DNA from: Orbus hercynius
GTDB taxonomy: Bacteria; Pseudomonadota; Gammaproteobacteria; Enterobacterales; Orbaceae
Direction of reading: 5' to 3'
DNA: 64,000 nucleotides
NCBI RefSeq assembly: GCF_003634275.1
Contig: NZ_RBWY01000005.1
Span: 16,095 to 80,094, forward strand
Each line of letters opens with the position of its first letter. The first letter of the stretch is position 1. A model generated the notes under the pieces. The model saw only the letters and a program-made list of their open reading frames with translations, did not search any database and was not told where the DNA came from. Positions 8,526 to 17,731 of the stretch are shown here, piece by piece. Position numbers and translations under genes: made by a program.

Positions 8526-9740
8526 ATGGTGTCATTCGAAAAATCAAATAAGTTAGAACATGTTTGTTACGATATTCGAGGTCCGATTCTCGACTATGCA
8601 AAAAAATTAGAAGAAGAAGGGCAAAAAATCCTCAAACTTAATATTGGTAATCCCGCCCCCTTCGGTTTTGCGGCACCAGATGAATTACTTGTTGATGTTA
8701 TTCGTAACTTACCAACATCACAAGGATATTGTGATTCGAAAGGACTCTATTCGGCGCGTAAAGCCATTATGCAAGATTATCAGGCTAGGGGCATCAACAG
8801 CATTGATGTTGAAGATATCTACATTGGTAATGGTGTCTCTGAGCTCATCGTGCAATCAATGCAAGCCCTATTAAATACCGGTGATGAAATTCTAGTACCA
8901 ATGCCAGATTACCCACTGTGGACAGCGGCGATTAGCCTATCTGGTGGTAATGCAGTGCATTATATCTGTGATGAAGAACAAGATTGGCAACCTGATCTCG
9001 ATGATATTCGGAAAAAAATCACTCCCAAAACCAAAGGATTAGTGATCATTAATCCAAATAACCCAACAGGGGCAGTCTACAGTAAAGAAATTTTACTTGA
9101 AATTGCCGAAATTGCGCGTCAAAACAACATTATTATTTTTGCTGATGAGATTTACGACAAAATTTTATATGATGGTGCTGTTCATCACTCCATTGCAGCC
9201 CTTGCTCCCGATTTATTTATCATTACGATGAGTGGCTTGTCAAAAACCTACCGCGCAGCAGGCTTTAGGCAAGGATGGATGGCATTAAGTGGACCGAAAA
9301 AACATGTAAAAGGTTATATCGAAGGTTTGAATATGCTTGCCTCTATGCGCCTTTGTGCAAATGTGCCACTACAGCACGCGATTCAAGGTGCCTTAGGCGG
9401 ATATCAAAGCATTAATGAGTTTATTAAACCCGGTGGGCGCCTATATGATCAATGCATGCTTGCCTGGCAGCTGCTCAATGAAATTCCAGGCGTATCGTGT
9501 ACCAGGCCACAAGGAGCGATGTATCTGTTCCCTAAATTAGATATGAAAAAGTTTAACTTACATAACGATCAAAAGTTAGTCTTAGACTTTTTGCTGCAAG
9601 AAAAGGTTTTACTTGTTCAGGGCTCTGGATTTAACTGGTATAAGCCAGATCATGTTCGTATTGTAGCACTGCCACATACCGGTGAACTTGATGATGCAAT
9701 TCATCGCTTTGCACGCTTCTTATCAAACTATAAGCAATAA
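8526..9740 (+). CDS. alaA: Glutamate-pyruvate aminotransferase AlaA
   Basis: This class I/II PLP-dependent transaminase makes L-alanine from pyruvate and glutamate. The 404-aa sequence closely matches E. coli AlaA (YfbQ, 405 aa). The PLP lysine is Lys240 in SGLSKTYRAAGFRQGW. NPNNPTGAVYS near 176-186 and the FADEIYDKILYD aspartate region near 205-216 are intact. It starts after AAAGGG and is followed by a hairpin terminator. It stands divergent from the ACT/PFL-like pair, so an alanine-making enzyme sits beside an alanine/glycine carrier cluster. Confidence 0.95.
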   Translation: MVSFEKSNKLEHVCYDIRGPILDYAKKLEEEGQKILKLNIGNPAPFGFAAPDELLVDVIRNLPTSQGYCDSKGLYSARKAIMQDYQARGINSIDVEDIYIGNGVSELIVQSMQALLNTGDEILVPMPDYPLWTAAISLSGGNAVHYICDEEQDWQPDLDDIRKKITPKTKGLVIINPNNPTGAVYSKEILLEIAEIARQNNIIIFADEIYDKILYDGAVHHSIAALAPDLFIITMSGLSKTYRAAGFRQGWMALSGPKKHVKGYIEGLNMLASMRLCANVPLQHAIQGALGGYQSINEFIKPGGRLYDQCMLAWQLLNEIPGVSCTRPQGAMYLFPKLDMKKFNLHNDQKLVLDFLLQEKVLLVQGSGFNWYKPDHVRIVALPHTGELDDAIHRFARFLSNYKQ

Positions 9741-9748
9741 TCTGCTTT

Positions 9749-9788
9749 TGCCGCGCAATAAGCTATTTTTATGACTAATTGCGCGGCA
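9749..9788. terminator. Hairpin between alaA and the lipase-like gene
   Basis: An 11-bp perfect GC-rich stem (TGCCGCGCAAT at 9749-9759 with 9778-9788) encloses an 18-base loop. T-runs are weak on both sides, but the position between convergent genes fits a bidirectional terminator. Confidence 0.6.
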
Positions 9789-9843
9789 CCATTTACTGAC
9801 AAAAATTAACGATTCCAAAACGACATCTACCCAAAATATTGAT

Positions 9844-10740
9844 CTAAATCCAAGGTGCCATCCAATGCAACGGATTTAAGTGCTGTCGTTTTTGTTTATT
9901 AATCGCTTTAATTACCGCTTTAAGTAAATATTTATGTGCTGATTTGCCTAATTTCGTGCGATAAGTAAACATTGCACTAGCCTCTTTGTGAGAGAAGTTA
10001 GTACTTTCACATACCTGTATTTTTACGGTGGCATATTTTTTTGAGATTAACCACTGCCCACCAGCCCAAGCGACCCAGTCCTCTAATAAACCAGCCATCT
10101 GTTTTTTGGAGATATCAATATGACGCGCCTGAATATTAAACCAATATTTAGCAATCGGTAACGGTTCATAGGCATAAATTTGCGCTTTTTTCATCAACGG
10201 GCTAATCAATGCGATTTCATGATTACCAGTGCCAACAGGATCTAAAGTCACTAAATATTCAATATCCACGCCACATTTTGCTAAAATATACGCCAAATGC
10301 GCCCCATTCCATCCGCCTAGACTATGACCAACAATATAAACTTTAGTGCGCGGCCCAATATTCTTTTTGATATTGATATAACGTTCGCAATTTGGTTCAA
10401 TCAATGTATCACTTAGTGGATCAAAGTTTTTCAATTCTTCAAAAAAAGCTTCGGTATAACTTAAATAATCAATTTTATAATATTGTAGTGAGATATGCTG
10501 ATGCTCGCTGGTTGTTAAACCAAATTTAGTATTGATCTCCTGAGCAAATAATTCGGCTAATGAACCAACAATATGATGTGGCTTTAAATGAGTAAATGGT
10601 AAATTGATATTACCCCAAAGAAAAGACTCTTTATCAGCAGCACCGCCAATAAATAAAATGTAAACAAATGGATATGTCATAAAGACAACTGCTTTAATAA
10701 AAGTTAAACGTATTCCACCATAATTATGATGGCGACTCAA
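9844..10740 (-). CDS. Lipase-like alpha/beta hydrolase of unknown substrate
   Basis: I do not recognise a named ortholog. The protein has a nucleophile elbow VYIVGHSLGGWNG (Ser140 in the 298-residue frame), a following LDPVGTGN with Asp167, and a downstream NFSHKEAS with His251. These form a plausible Ser-Asp-His triad in the right order for a GxSxG alpha/beta hydrolase. A hydrophobic stretch near residues 23-33 precedes the core but no clean signal peptide is evident. The first in-frame start is a TTG at 10740; an ATG at 10680 (MTYPFVYILF) is an equally likely start, and neither has a good ribosome binding site. It stands alone, between alaA and nrdA. A secreted or type VI phospholipase effector is possible but nothing adjacent (immunity protein, vgrG) supports it. 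Confidence 0.6.
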   Translation of the reverse strand: MSRHHNYGGIRLTFIKAVVFMTYPFVYILFIGGAADKESFLWGNINLPFTHLKPHHIVGSLAELFAQEINTKFGLTTSEHQHISLQYYKIDYLSYTEAFFEELKNFDPLSDTLIEPNCERYINIKKNIGPRTKVYIVGHSLGGWNGAHLAYILAKCGVDIEYLVTLDPVGTGNHEIALISPLMKKAQIYAYEPLPIAKYWFNIQARHIDISKKQMAGLLEDWVAWAGGQWLISKKYATVKIQVCESTNFSHKEASAMFTYRTKLGKSAHKYLLKAVIKAINKQKRQHLNPLHWMAPWI

Positions 10741-10986
10741 TATACTTTAGCAGATTTATTTTTCAGCTGAAGAGTTATTTTGGGGGCGAGTAAATATTGA
10801 TGATATTTGATTCAATTTGCCGATCGATTGTGCAATCAGATTGCCATATTTTAGCGATAAAAAATTCGTTATAAAATAGAATTTTTACTTAATTTAATAT
10901 AAAAAAACCATGAATTACTGGTGCAGTAGCTAGATTTTACTGAATGACTAATAAGTCAATAACATTTCATCTATTGTTGCACAAAA

Positions 10987-11033
10987 ACACAATATATAGT
11001 GATAATCAAAATGAATAAATCTACATATTGTAT
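10987..11033. promoter_or_regulatory. Tandem NrdR boxes upstream of nrdA
   Basis: Two 16-bp boxes lie at 10987-11002 and 11018-11033. Their cores are CAATATATAG, a perfect match to CWATATATWG, and CTACATATTG, one mismatch. Their starts are exactly 31 bp apart, about three helical turns, which is the known spacing for NrdR operators. They sit just upstream of, or overlapping, the nrdA -35. The rest of the 366-bp gap (10741-11106) is AT-rich with nothing else I recognise. Confidence 0.85.
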
Positions 11034-11040
11034 TTTTTGA

Positions 11041-11070
11041 TTGTATTTTTTGCTGAAAATCAATTATGAT
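11041..11070 (+). promoter_or_regulatory. Candidate nrdA promoter
   Basis: TTGTAT (11041-11046) and TATGAT (11065-11070) have an 18-bp spacer and lie directly downstream of the second NrdR box. This places the boxes for repression. The -35 is weak. Confidence 0.45.
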
Positions 11071-11106
11071 ATGCGCTCTTTATAAAGCTGTTTATGGATG
11101 ATTAGA

Positions 11107-13389
11107 ATGAATAAATCAATGTTAGTGACTAAACGCGATGGTCATAAAGAACCGATCGATTTGGACAAAATTCACCGAGTGATTGACTGGGCAGCAGAAG
11201 GTCTAAATAACGTCTCAGTATCCCAAGTCGAATTAAAATCGCACATACAATTTTATGATGGTATTCGAACTGCTGATATTCATGAAACGATTATCCGGGC
11301 AGCCGCTGATCTTATTTCGCAAGAAGCACCTGATTATCAATATTTAGCGGCTCGTCTGGCGATTTTCCATTTACGTAAAAAAGCTTATGGGCAATTTGAG
11401 CCACCTAAACTCTATCCTCATGTCAAAAAATTAGTTGAGCAAGAACGCTATGACAAACATCTGCTAAGTGATTACACTGAAGATGAATTTAATCAAATGG
11501 ATGAATTTATTGATCACTGGCGTGATATGGCATTTTCTTATGCAGCTGTTAAACAACTAGAAGGCAAATATTTAGTACAAAACCGGGTATCTGGTGAAAT
11601 CTATGAAAGTGCACAATTTTTATACATCTTAGTCGCGGCTTGCTTATTTGCTAATTATCCAAAAGAGACGCGTCTTGATTATGTTAAGCGTTTTTATGAT
11701 GCGATTTCAACTTTCAAGATCTCTTTACCAACGCCAATTATGGCAGGCGTAAGGACCCCAACGCGTCAATTTAGCTCATGTGTATTAATTGAGTGTGATG
11801 ATAGCTTAGACTCAATTAATGCAACAGCAAGCGCGATCGTCAAATATGTATCACAGCGCGCAGGTATCGGGGTAAATGCCGGCAGTATCCGTGCATTAGG
11901 CAGCCCGATTCGTGGTGGTGAAGCGTTCCATACTGGCTGTATTCCGTTTTATAAATACTTCCAAACCGCCGTTAAATCATGCTCGCAAGGTGGCGTTCGA
12001 GGTGGTGCAGCAACGGTATTTTACCCACTTTGGCACCTCGAGGTAGAAAACCTATTAGTGCTTCGTAATAATCGCGGTGTTGAGGAAAACCGTGTTCGTC
12101 ATCTTGATTATGGTGTACAAATTAATAAATTGTTATACCAACGCCTTATCAAAGGCGGCAATATCACCTTATTTAGTCCATCTGACGTACCTGGGCTTTA
12201 TGATGCATTTTTCTCAAACCAAGATGAGTTTGAACGTCTTTATCTGCAATACGAAGCCGATGAAACTATTCGTAAGCGCGCCGTTAAAGCGGTTGAACTG
12301 TTTGCATTACTGATGCAAGAACGTGCATCGACTGGCCGAATTTATATTCAACATGTCGATCACTGTAATACACATAGCCCGTTTAATGCAGCTGTTGCGC
12401 CTGTAAAACAATCTAATCTCTGTATGGAAATTGCCCTACCAACAAAAGCTCTTAATAATATTAATGATGAAACCGGTGAAATTGCACTGTGTACGCTATC
12501 GGCGTTCAATTTAGGTCAAATCGAATCATTAGATGACTTTGAAGAATTAGCAAAACTGGCAGTACGAGCCCTCGATGCACTACTCGATTATCAAGATTAC
12601 CCAATTCCAGCAGCAAAAACGTCGTCAATGAATCGTCGAACGTTAGGTATTGGCGTGATTAACTATGCTTATTACCTTGCTAAACATGGCGTAAAATACT
12701 CTGATGGTAGCGCAAACAACTTAACCCACAGAACGTTTGAAGCGATGCAGTATTACTTACTCAAAGCATCTAATGAACTCGCAATGGAAAAAGGCGCTTG
12801 CCCACTATTCCACGAAACCACTTATTCACAAGGTATTTTACCAATCGATACCTATAAACGAGAGCTCGATGATATCGTTAAGCCAACATTAAAATATGAC
12901 TGGGAAGCATTACGTCAATCGATTAAAACGCACGGTTTACGTAACTCAACATTATCAGCTTTAATGCCGTCAGAAACCTCATCGCAAATCTCGAATGCGA
13001 CTAATGGTATTGAGCCACCGCGTGGTTATATTAGTGTTAAGGCATCAAAAGATGGAATTTTAAAACAAGTCGTGCCTGAATACGAAACCTTAAAACATTT
13101 TTACGAATTACTGTGGCAAATTCCCAATAATTCAGGCTATATACAATTAGTGGGCATCATGCAAAAATTTGTCGACCAATCTATTTCGGCCAATACCAAT
13201 TATGATCCGACTAAGTTCCCGAATGACAAAGTGCCAATGAAACAACTACTTGCAGATTTGCTCTCAGCGTATAAATATGGCGTCAAAACGCTTTACTATC
13301 ATAATACACGAGATGGTGCAGACGATATTCAAACGGATATTGCAACGGCGGTAGATGATGGCTGTGAAGGCGGGGCCTGCAAAATTTAA
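11107..13389 (+). CDS. nrdA: Class Ia ribonucleotide reductase, alpha (R1) subunit NrdA
   Basis: NrdA reduces ribonucleoside diphosphates to deoxy forms with the NrdB radical subunit. The ATG at 11107 (MNKSMLVTKRDG) aligns with the E. coli start MNQNLLVTKRDG and gives 760 aa against 761; an ATG three codons earlier (11098) is possible. An N-terminal ATP-cone covers about 5-95. Active-site features are the SSCVLIECDD cysteine near 225, the NLCMEIALP radical cysteine near 439, the CTLSAFNLG cysteine near 462, and the redox-pair tail CEGGACKI at the C-terminus. Tandem NrdR boxes lie upstream. nrdB follows after 178 bp containing a terminator-like hairpin. Confidence 0.97.
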   Translation: MNKSMLVTKRDGHKEPIDLDKIHRVIDWAAEGLNNVSVSQVELKSHIQFYDGIRTADIHETIIRAAADLISQEAPDYQYLAARLAIFHLRKKAYGQFEPPKLYPHVKKLVEQERYDKHLLSDYTEDEFNQMDEFIDHWRDMAFSYAAVKQLEGKYLVQNRVSGEIYESAQFLYILVAACLFANYPKETRLDYVKRFYDAISTFKISLPTPIMAGVRTPTRQFSSCVLIECDDSLDSINATASAIVKYVSQRAGIGVNAGSIRALGSPIRGGEAFHTGCIPFYKYFQTAVKSCSQGGVRGGAATVFYPLWHLEVENLLVLRNNRGVEENRVRHLDYGVQINKLLYQRLIKGGNITLFSPSDVPGLYDAFFSNQDEFERLYLQYEADETIRKRAVKAVELFALLMQERASTGRIYIQHVDHCNTHSPFNAAVAPVKQSNLCMEIALPTKALNNINDETGEIALCTLSAFNLGQIESLDDFEELAKLAVRALDALLDYQDYPIPAAKTSSMNRRTLGIGVINYAYYLAKHGVKYSDGSANNLTHRTFEAMQYYLLKASNELAMEKGACPLFHETTYSQGILPIDTYKRELDDIVKPTLKYDWEALRQSIKTHGLRNSTLSALMPSETSSQISNATNGIEPPRGYISVKASKDGILKQVVPEYETLKHFYELLWQIPNNSGYIQLVGIMQKFVDQSISANTNYDPTKFPNDKVPMKQLLADLLSAYKYGVKTLYYHNTRDGADDIQTDIATAVDDGCEGGACKI

Positions 13390-13475
13390 TAAGTGATTAA
13401 ACGGTTCAATATAACGTTAAAACTATCCTCGAGGATGTGAAATCAACTTATTTTTACTGAATGTTTTAACTGATT

Positions 13476-13503
13476 TGGGTGAGACTATCCTTCACCCATT
13501 TTC
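13476..13503 (+). terminator. Terminator-like hairpin between nrdA and nrdB
   Basis: TGGGTGA (13476-13482) pairs with TCACCCA (13492-13498) across a 9-base loop, followed by TTTTCC. It lies 65 bp before nrdB and could attenuate readthrough or stabilise the nrdA 3' end. A separate 12-bp palindrome, ATCCTCGAGGAT, lies at 13425-13436. Confidence 0.5.
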
Positions 13504-13567
13504 CTTGCATCAATGAAAGGAAATCTAGCAGTTAAAGCAATACTTTTTAACCATTGAGGATCTCATA

Positions 13568-14698
13568 ATGAGTTATACCATTTTCTCTCAAATACATAAT
13601 GATCAGCTCAAAGAACCCATGTTTTTAGGTCAGCCCGTTAATGTTGCTCGCTATGATCAACAAAAATACGAAACATTTGAAAAACTGATTGAAAAACAAC
13701 TGTCATTTTTCTGGCGCCCTGAAGAAGTCGATATTTCGCAAGATCGTATTGACTACGCCGCCTTACCCGATCATGAAAAACACATTTTTATTAGTAATTT
13801 AAAATATCAAACTTTATTAGATTCGATTCAAGGCAGAAGCCCAAATATCGCGTTATTACCGCTTATCTCGATTCCAGAGCTAGAAACATGGGTCGAAACT
13901 TGGTCATTTTCAGAAACGATCCATTCACGCTCTTACACTCATATTATCCGTAACATTGTCAACGACCCAGCCATTGTTTTTGATGATATTGTGACCAATG
14001 AAGAGATTAAAAAACGCGCTACCGACATTGCGGGCTACTATGATGATTTAATCGAATATTCAAGTTATTACAACTTACTTGGTGAAGGTAAACATAGTAT
14101 CAATGGTAAAAATATTAAAATTGATTCTCGCACATTAAAGAAAAAGCTCTACCTTTGCTTAATGAGCGTCAATGCGCTTGAAGCAATCCGATTTTATGTG
14201 AGCTTTGCCTGCTCATTCGCGTTTGCTGAACGTGAACTGATGGAAGGTAATGCCAAAATTATTAAGCTTATTGCTCGTGATGAAGCACTACATTTGACTG
14301 GTACGCAATTTATGATAAACACCTTACGTAGTGGTGAAGATGACCCCGAAATGCAGCAAATTGCCAAAGAGTGTGAGGATGAATCTTACGCGCTATTCTT
14401 AAAAGCCGCTAATCAAGAAAAAGAGTGGGCTGAGTACCTATTTTCAGGTGGTTCAATGATTGGTTTAAATAAAGATATCTTATGCCAATATATTGAATAT
14501 ATTACCAATATTCGTATGCAAGCCGTTGGTTTAACTTTACCATTCCAAACTAAATCAAATCCAATTCCGTGGATCAATAACTGGCTAGTCTCGGACAATG
14601 TCCAAGTTGCGCCACAAGAAGCCGAAATGAGCTCGTACTTAGTTGGCCAAATTGATTCAGAAATCAATGAAAGCGACTTAATTGACTTTGAGTTGTAA
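13568..14698 (+). CDS. nrdB: Class Ia ribonucleotide reductase, beta (R2) subunit NrdB
   Basis: NrdB holds the diiron centre and tyrosyl radical used by NrdA. The 376-aa protein keeps the full set: Asp85, Glu116, His119 and radical Tyr123 (in [14 protein letters not shown]). The second helix pair supplies ligands in NALEAIRFY and [10 protein letters not shown]. The C-terminus, rich in acidic residues ([10 protein letters not shown]), matches the tail that docks into NrdA. GAGG precedes the start by about 8 bases. No yfaE-type ferredoxin gene follows, unlike E. coli. Confidence 0.97.
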   Translation: MSYTIFSQIHNDQLKEPMFLGQPVNVARYDQQKYETFEKLIEKQLSFFWRPEEVDISQDRIDYAALPDHEKHIFISNLKYQTLLDSIQGRSPNIALLPLISIPELETWVETWSFSETIHSRSYTHIIRNIVNDPAIVFDDIVTNEEIKKRATDIAGYYDDLIEYSSYYNLLGEGKHSINGKNIKIDSRTLKKKLYLCLMSVNALEAIRFYVSFACSFAFAERELMEGNAKIIKLIARDEALHLTGTQFMINTLRSGEDDPEMQQIAKECEDESYALFLKAANQEKEWAEYLFSGGSMIGLNKDILCQYIEYITNIRMQAVGLTLPFQTKSNPIPWINNWLVSDNVQVAPQEAEMSSYLVGQIDSEINESDLIDFEL

Positions 14699-14707
14699 AT
14701 CAAAATA

Positions 14708-14731
14708 GGGCTTTTTATAACTATTAAGCCC
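14708..14731 (+). terminator. Weak hairpin just after nrdB
   Basis: GGGCTT (14708-14713) pairs with AAGCCC (14726-14731) and is followed by AATTTTATT. The stem is only 6 bp. Confidence 0.4.
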
Positions 14732-14846
14732 AATTTTATTAAATTACATTGTCTTACCGAGTATTAAGTGATAAGTTATATACGGTTTAGATAGTAACAC
14801 CTGTCTTTTTTCAACGCTATACCTGTTTCATTTTTATACTTTATTT

Positions 14847-14874
14847 GGACTAAATTCAATTAGTCCTTTTTTTT
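14847..14874 (+). terminator. Strong intrinsic terminator upstream of glnD
   Basis: A perfect 7-bp stem (GGACTAA at 14847-14853 with TTAGTCC at 14860-14866) and 6-base loop is followed by eight T residues. It lies about 150 bp past nrdB and about 80 bp before the chosen glnD start, so it ends either nrdB readthrough or a short transcript arising in between. Confidence 0.85.
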
Positions 14875-14956
14875 ATCCAATCTGTCACGTTGATTATTGA
14901 CATTGTTACATTTTACAGTAACGATGATGCATCATCTAGCCATAAGAAAAGTTGAC

Positions 14957-17638
14957 ATGAATCCAAATACTGATCCTGAGATTATTCTGCCTTATACTCC
15001 ACTCGAATGGACAAATGAGCAGCTGAGTCTTAATGCATTGAAAACGCAATTAGATCTATTCTATGATTGGTCGATAGCGCAATTTAAAGCAGGTTTAGAT
15101 ATTGAAACATTGATTTTCACCCGTTCGAAATTTATCGATCAGCTACTGAGCCGTTTATGGCAGTTTTACCTTGCGCCGCAAGAATTGGTGCCTTATCTAA
15201 ACAAAAATAGCATCGCCCTTATTGCGGTTGGTGGCTATGGTCGGGGGGAACTACACCCTTTATCCGATATTGATATTCTTATTTTGAGCGATAAGCCTTT
15301 AGCGGCCATCATTGAAAACCAAGTCAGCACGTTAGTTCGCTTACTATGGGATTTACATCTCGATATTGGTCAAAGTGTCAGATCACTGGCAACTTGCCTA
15401 CAAGAAGCCAAATCAGACATTACCACGATGACAAATTTGCTTGAGTCGCGCCTAATTATCGGTAGCCAAGCATTACTCACTGAGCTACAAAAACATATAT
15501 TTGCAGATAACATTTGGCCATCACAAGCATTTTATCGCGCCAAAGTGGCAGAACAACAACAACGCCACCGACAATATCATAGTACGAGTTATAACCTTGA
15601 ACCGGATATCAAAAATAGTCCGGGCGGACTACGCGATATACAAATAATTCAATGGATCGCACTTCGACATTTTGGCGGTATATCCGTTAAAGAAATAGCT
15701 CAATTCAATTATCTCACTGCAGAAGAAATTGAAGAAATCAAAAATTGCCGGCGATTCTTATGGAAAATGCGCTTTGCCTTACACTCGGTGATTACGCGCA
15801 GTGATAATCGACTGCTATTTGACCGTCAATTAAGTATTGCACATTTACTCGGTTATCAAGGTGAACGTAATGCTCCGGTTGAAAAAATGATGCGCGATTA
15901 TTATCGCGTTGTACATAATATTACCGAGCTTAATCAAATGCTATTACAGCTATTTGAAGAGTCAATTTTAACCATCAATCCGCAAAATCGGCCTTATGAT
16001 ATTAATGAGCACTTTCAAGTTAGAGATAAGTTAATTGATGTTAAAGATAAGCGTTTATTTAATGATGATCCAACGATGATTTTGCAGCTATTTCATACTA
16101 TGTTGCTTAATCCTCAGATTATTGGTATCTACTCTGATACCATTCGCCAATTACGTTCAGCGCGGCGTAAATTGAACGGATTATTGTGTGAGTACCCACA
16201 AGCACGCGAATGTTTTTTATCCATAATTCAGCACAAAGATGCCATACAAAAAGCTTTATTACCAATGCATCGCTTTGGTATTTTAAGTATTTATATTCCG
16301 GGTTGGAAACGGATTGTTGGGATGATGCAATTTGATCTGTTCCATGCCTATACGGTGGATGAACACACCATTCGATTATTATTAGAGATTGCCGACTTAT
16401 CCACTGAAGTGGGCAAAAAGAAACATCCTAATAGTTCGCGGGTGTATGGTAAACTCAGTAAACCTGATCTATTAATTATTACTGCGCTGTATCACGATAT
16501 CGCCAAAGGCAAACCCGGTGATCACTCAGAATTAGGCGCAGAGCTAGTCGAAAGTTTTTGCCAATTACATCACATTGATAAAAATGACACCGATCTTATC
16601 TGCTGGTTAGTTCGCTATCATTTACTGATGTCAGTCACCGCTCAAAGCAGAGATTTACAAGATCCTGCGGTTATTCGTGAATTTGCCGGACACGTCAAAA
16701 GCAAAAAACGCTTACAATACCTATTGTGCTTAACCGTTGCTGATGTTTGTGCGACTAATGAGACCTTGTGGAATAGCTGGAAACAGAGCCTGATGCGTGA
16801 ACTGTACTTTCAAACCAAACGTTCATTTGATTTAGGCATTCATCAAATCCCTGAGCAGCGCAGCATTGCCAGAGAACATAAAAAGGAGGCATTGCAGCAA
16901 CTCATTACACAAGGCTACCTTGAAAAGCGTGTTTTACAGTTTTGGCAAGATTACCGCTTCGATTACTTTTTACGTTATTTAGCCGATCAGCTTGTCTGGC
17001 ATGCTAAACATTTGCTCGAACACGACTTATCTCAACCATTAGTATTGATTAATGCAGCGCCATTTCACGGTGGTACCGAAATTTGTATCTATTCACCCGA
17101 TAGACCTTACTTGTTTGCAACCGTCAGTAACGAGCTGAGTAAACGCAATTTAAATATTCATGATGCCCTGATTATTACCAATAAAAAAGAGTTTGCGTTA
17201 GATACCTTTATTGTTCTTGAACCTAGTGGTCGGCTGATCGCCGAAGATCGCCACCACGACATTAAGCAAGGGCTCGCTAAAGCATTAAAGCAAAGTCATT
17301 ATCAACGCGCTAAAATCAAGCAGCCATCATCAAAAATTCGTCATTTTTCAGTGCCGACGCAAGTGAATTTTTTATCCACATTAAGTGATCGTAAAACGTA
17401 TATGGAATTAATCGCTTTAGATCGGCCCGGCTTACTGGCCTGTGTTGGTGAGGTCTTTGCTAATCAAGATCTCTCTTTACGTAGTGCTAAAATTGCCACT
17501 ATCGGTGAACATGTTGAAGATCTGTTTGTGCTGACCAATAAAAATAATCAGGCGCTTGATGATCGTATCTGCCATAAACTACGCGATGCGGTGATTCAAG
17601 CTATCGATAAAATGGACTTGTCACGATCAAACGATTAA
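14957..17638 (+). CDS. glnD: Bifunctional PII uridylyltransferase/uridylyl-removing enzyme GlnD
   Basis: GlnD senses glutamine and uridylylates or deuridylylates PII proteins to control nitrogen metabolism. The ATG at 14957 (MNPNTDPEI) gives 893 aa against 890 in E. coli; upstream in-frame starts at 14897 (TTG) and 14924 (ATG) have no better ribosome binding site and add unconserved residues. Domains in order are a nucleotidyltransferase with GGYGRGELHPLSDIDILIL near residues 93-111, the PII-UTase helical region, an HD domain with YHDIAKGKPGDHSELG near 513-530, and two C-terminal ACT domains. Unlike E. coli, where it follows map, it stands downstream of nrdB, preceded by a strong terminator. 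Confidence 0.96.
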   Translation: MNPNTDPEIILPYTPLEWTNEQLSLNALKTQLDLFYDWSIAQFKAGLDIETLIFTRSKFIDQLLSRLWQFYLAPQELVPYLNKNSIALIAVGGYGRGELHPLSDIDILILSDKPLAAIIENQVSTLVRLLWDLHLDIGQSVRSLATCLQEAKSDITTMTNLLESRLIIGSQALLTELQKHIFADNIWPSQAFYRAKVAEQQQRHRQYHSTSYNLEPDIKNSPGGLRDIQIIQWIALRHFGGISVKEIAQFNYLTAEEIEEIKNCRRFLWKMRFALHSVITRSDNRLLFDRQLSIAHLLGYQGERNAPVEKMMRDYYRVVHNITELNQMLLQLFEESILTINPQNRPYDINEHFQVRDKLIDVKDKRLFNDDPTMILQLFHTMLLNPQIIGIYSDTIRQLRSARRKLNGLLCEYPQARECFLSIIQHKDAIQKALLPMHRFGILSIYIPGWKRIVGMMQFDLFHAYTVDEHTIRLLLEIADLSTEVGKKKHPNSSRVYGKLSKPDLLIITALYHDIAKGKPGDHSELGAELVESFCQLHHIDKNDTDLICWLVRYHLLMSVTAQSRDLQDPAVIREFAGHVKSKKRLQYLLCLTVADVCATNETLWNSWKQSLMRELYFQTKRSFDLGIHQIPEQRSIAREHKKEALQQLITQGYLEKRVLQFWQDYRFDYFLRYLADQLVWHAKHLLEHDLSQPLVLINAAPFHGGTEICIYSPDRPYLFATVSNELSKRNLNIHDALIITNKKEFALDTFIVLEPSGRLIAEDRHHDIKQGLAKALKQSHYQRAKIKQPSSKIRHFSVPTQVNFLSTLSDRKTYMELIALDRPGLLACVGEVFANQDLSLRSAKIATIGEHVEDLFVLTNKNNQALDDRICHKLRDAVIQAIDKMDLSRSND

Positions 17639-17731
17639 ATGGCGATGATTTACATCACGTGAAAACAATGATTGATTAATCTTGATTGTTATTATATACA
17701 ATAGCAATCACTTAATCGTCGCGATACCAAT

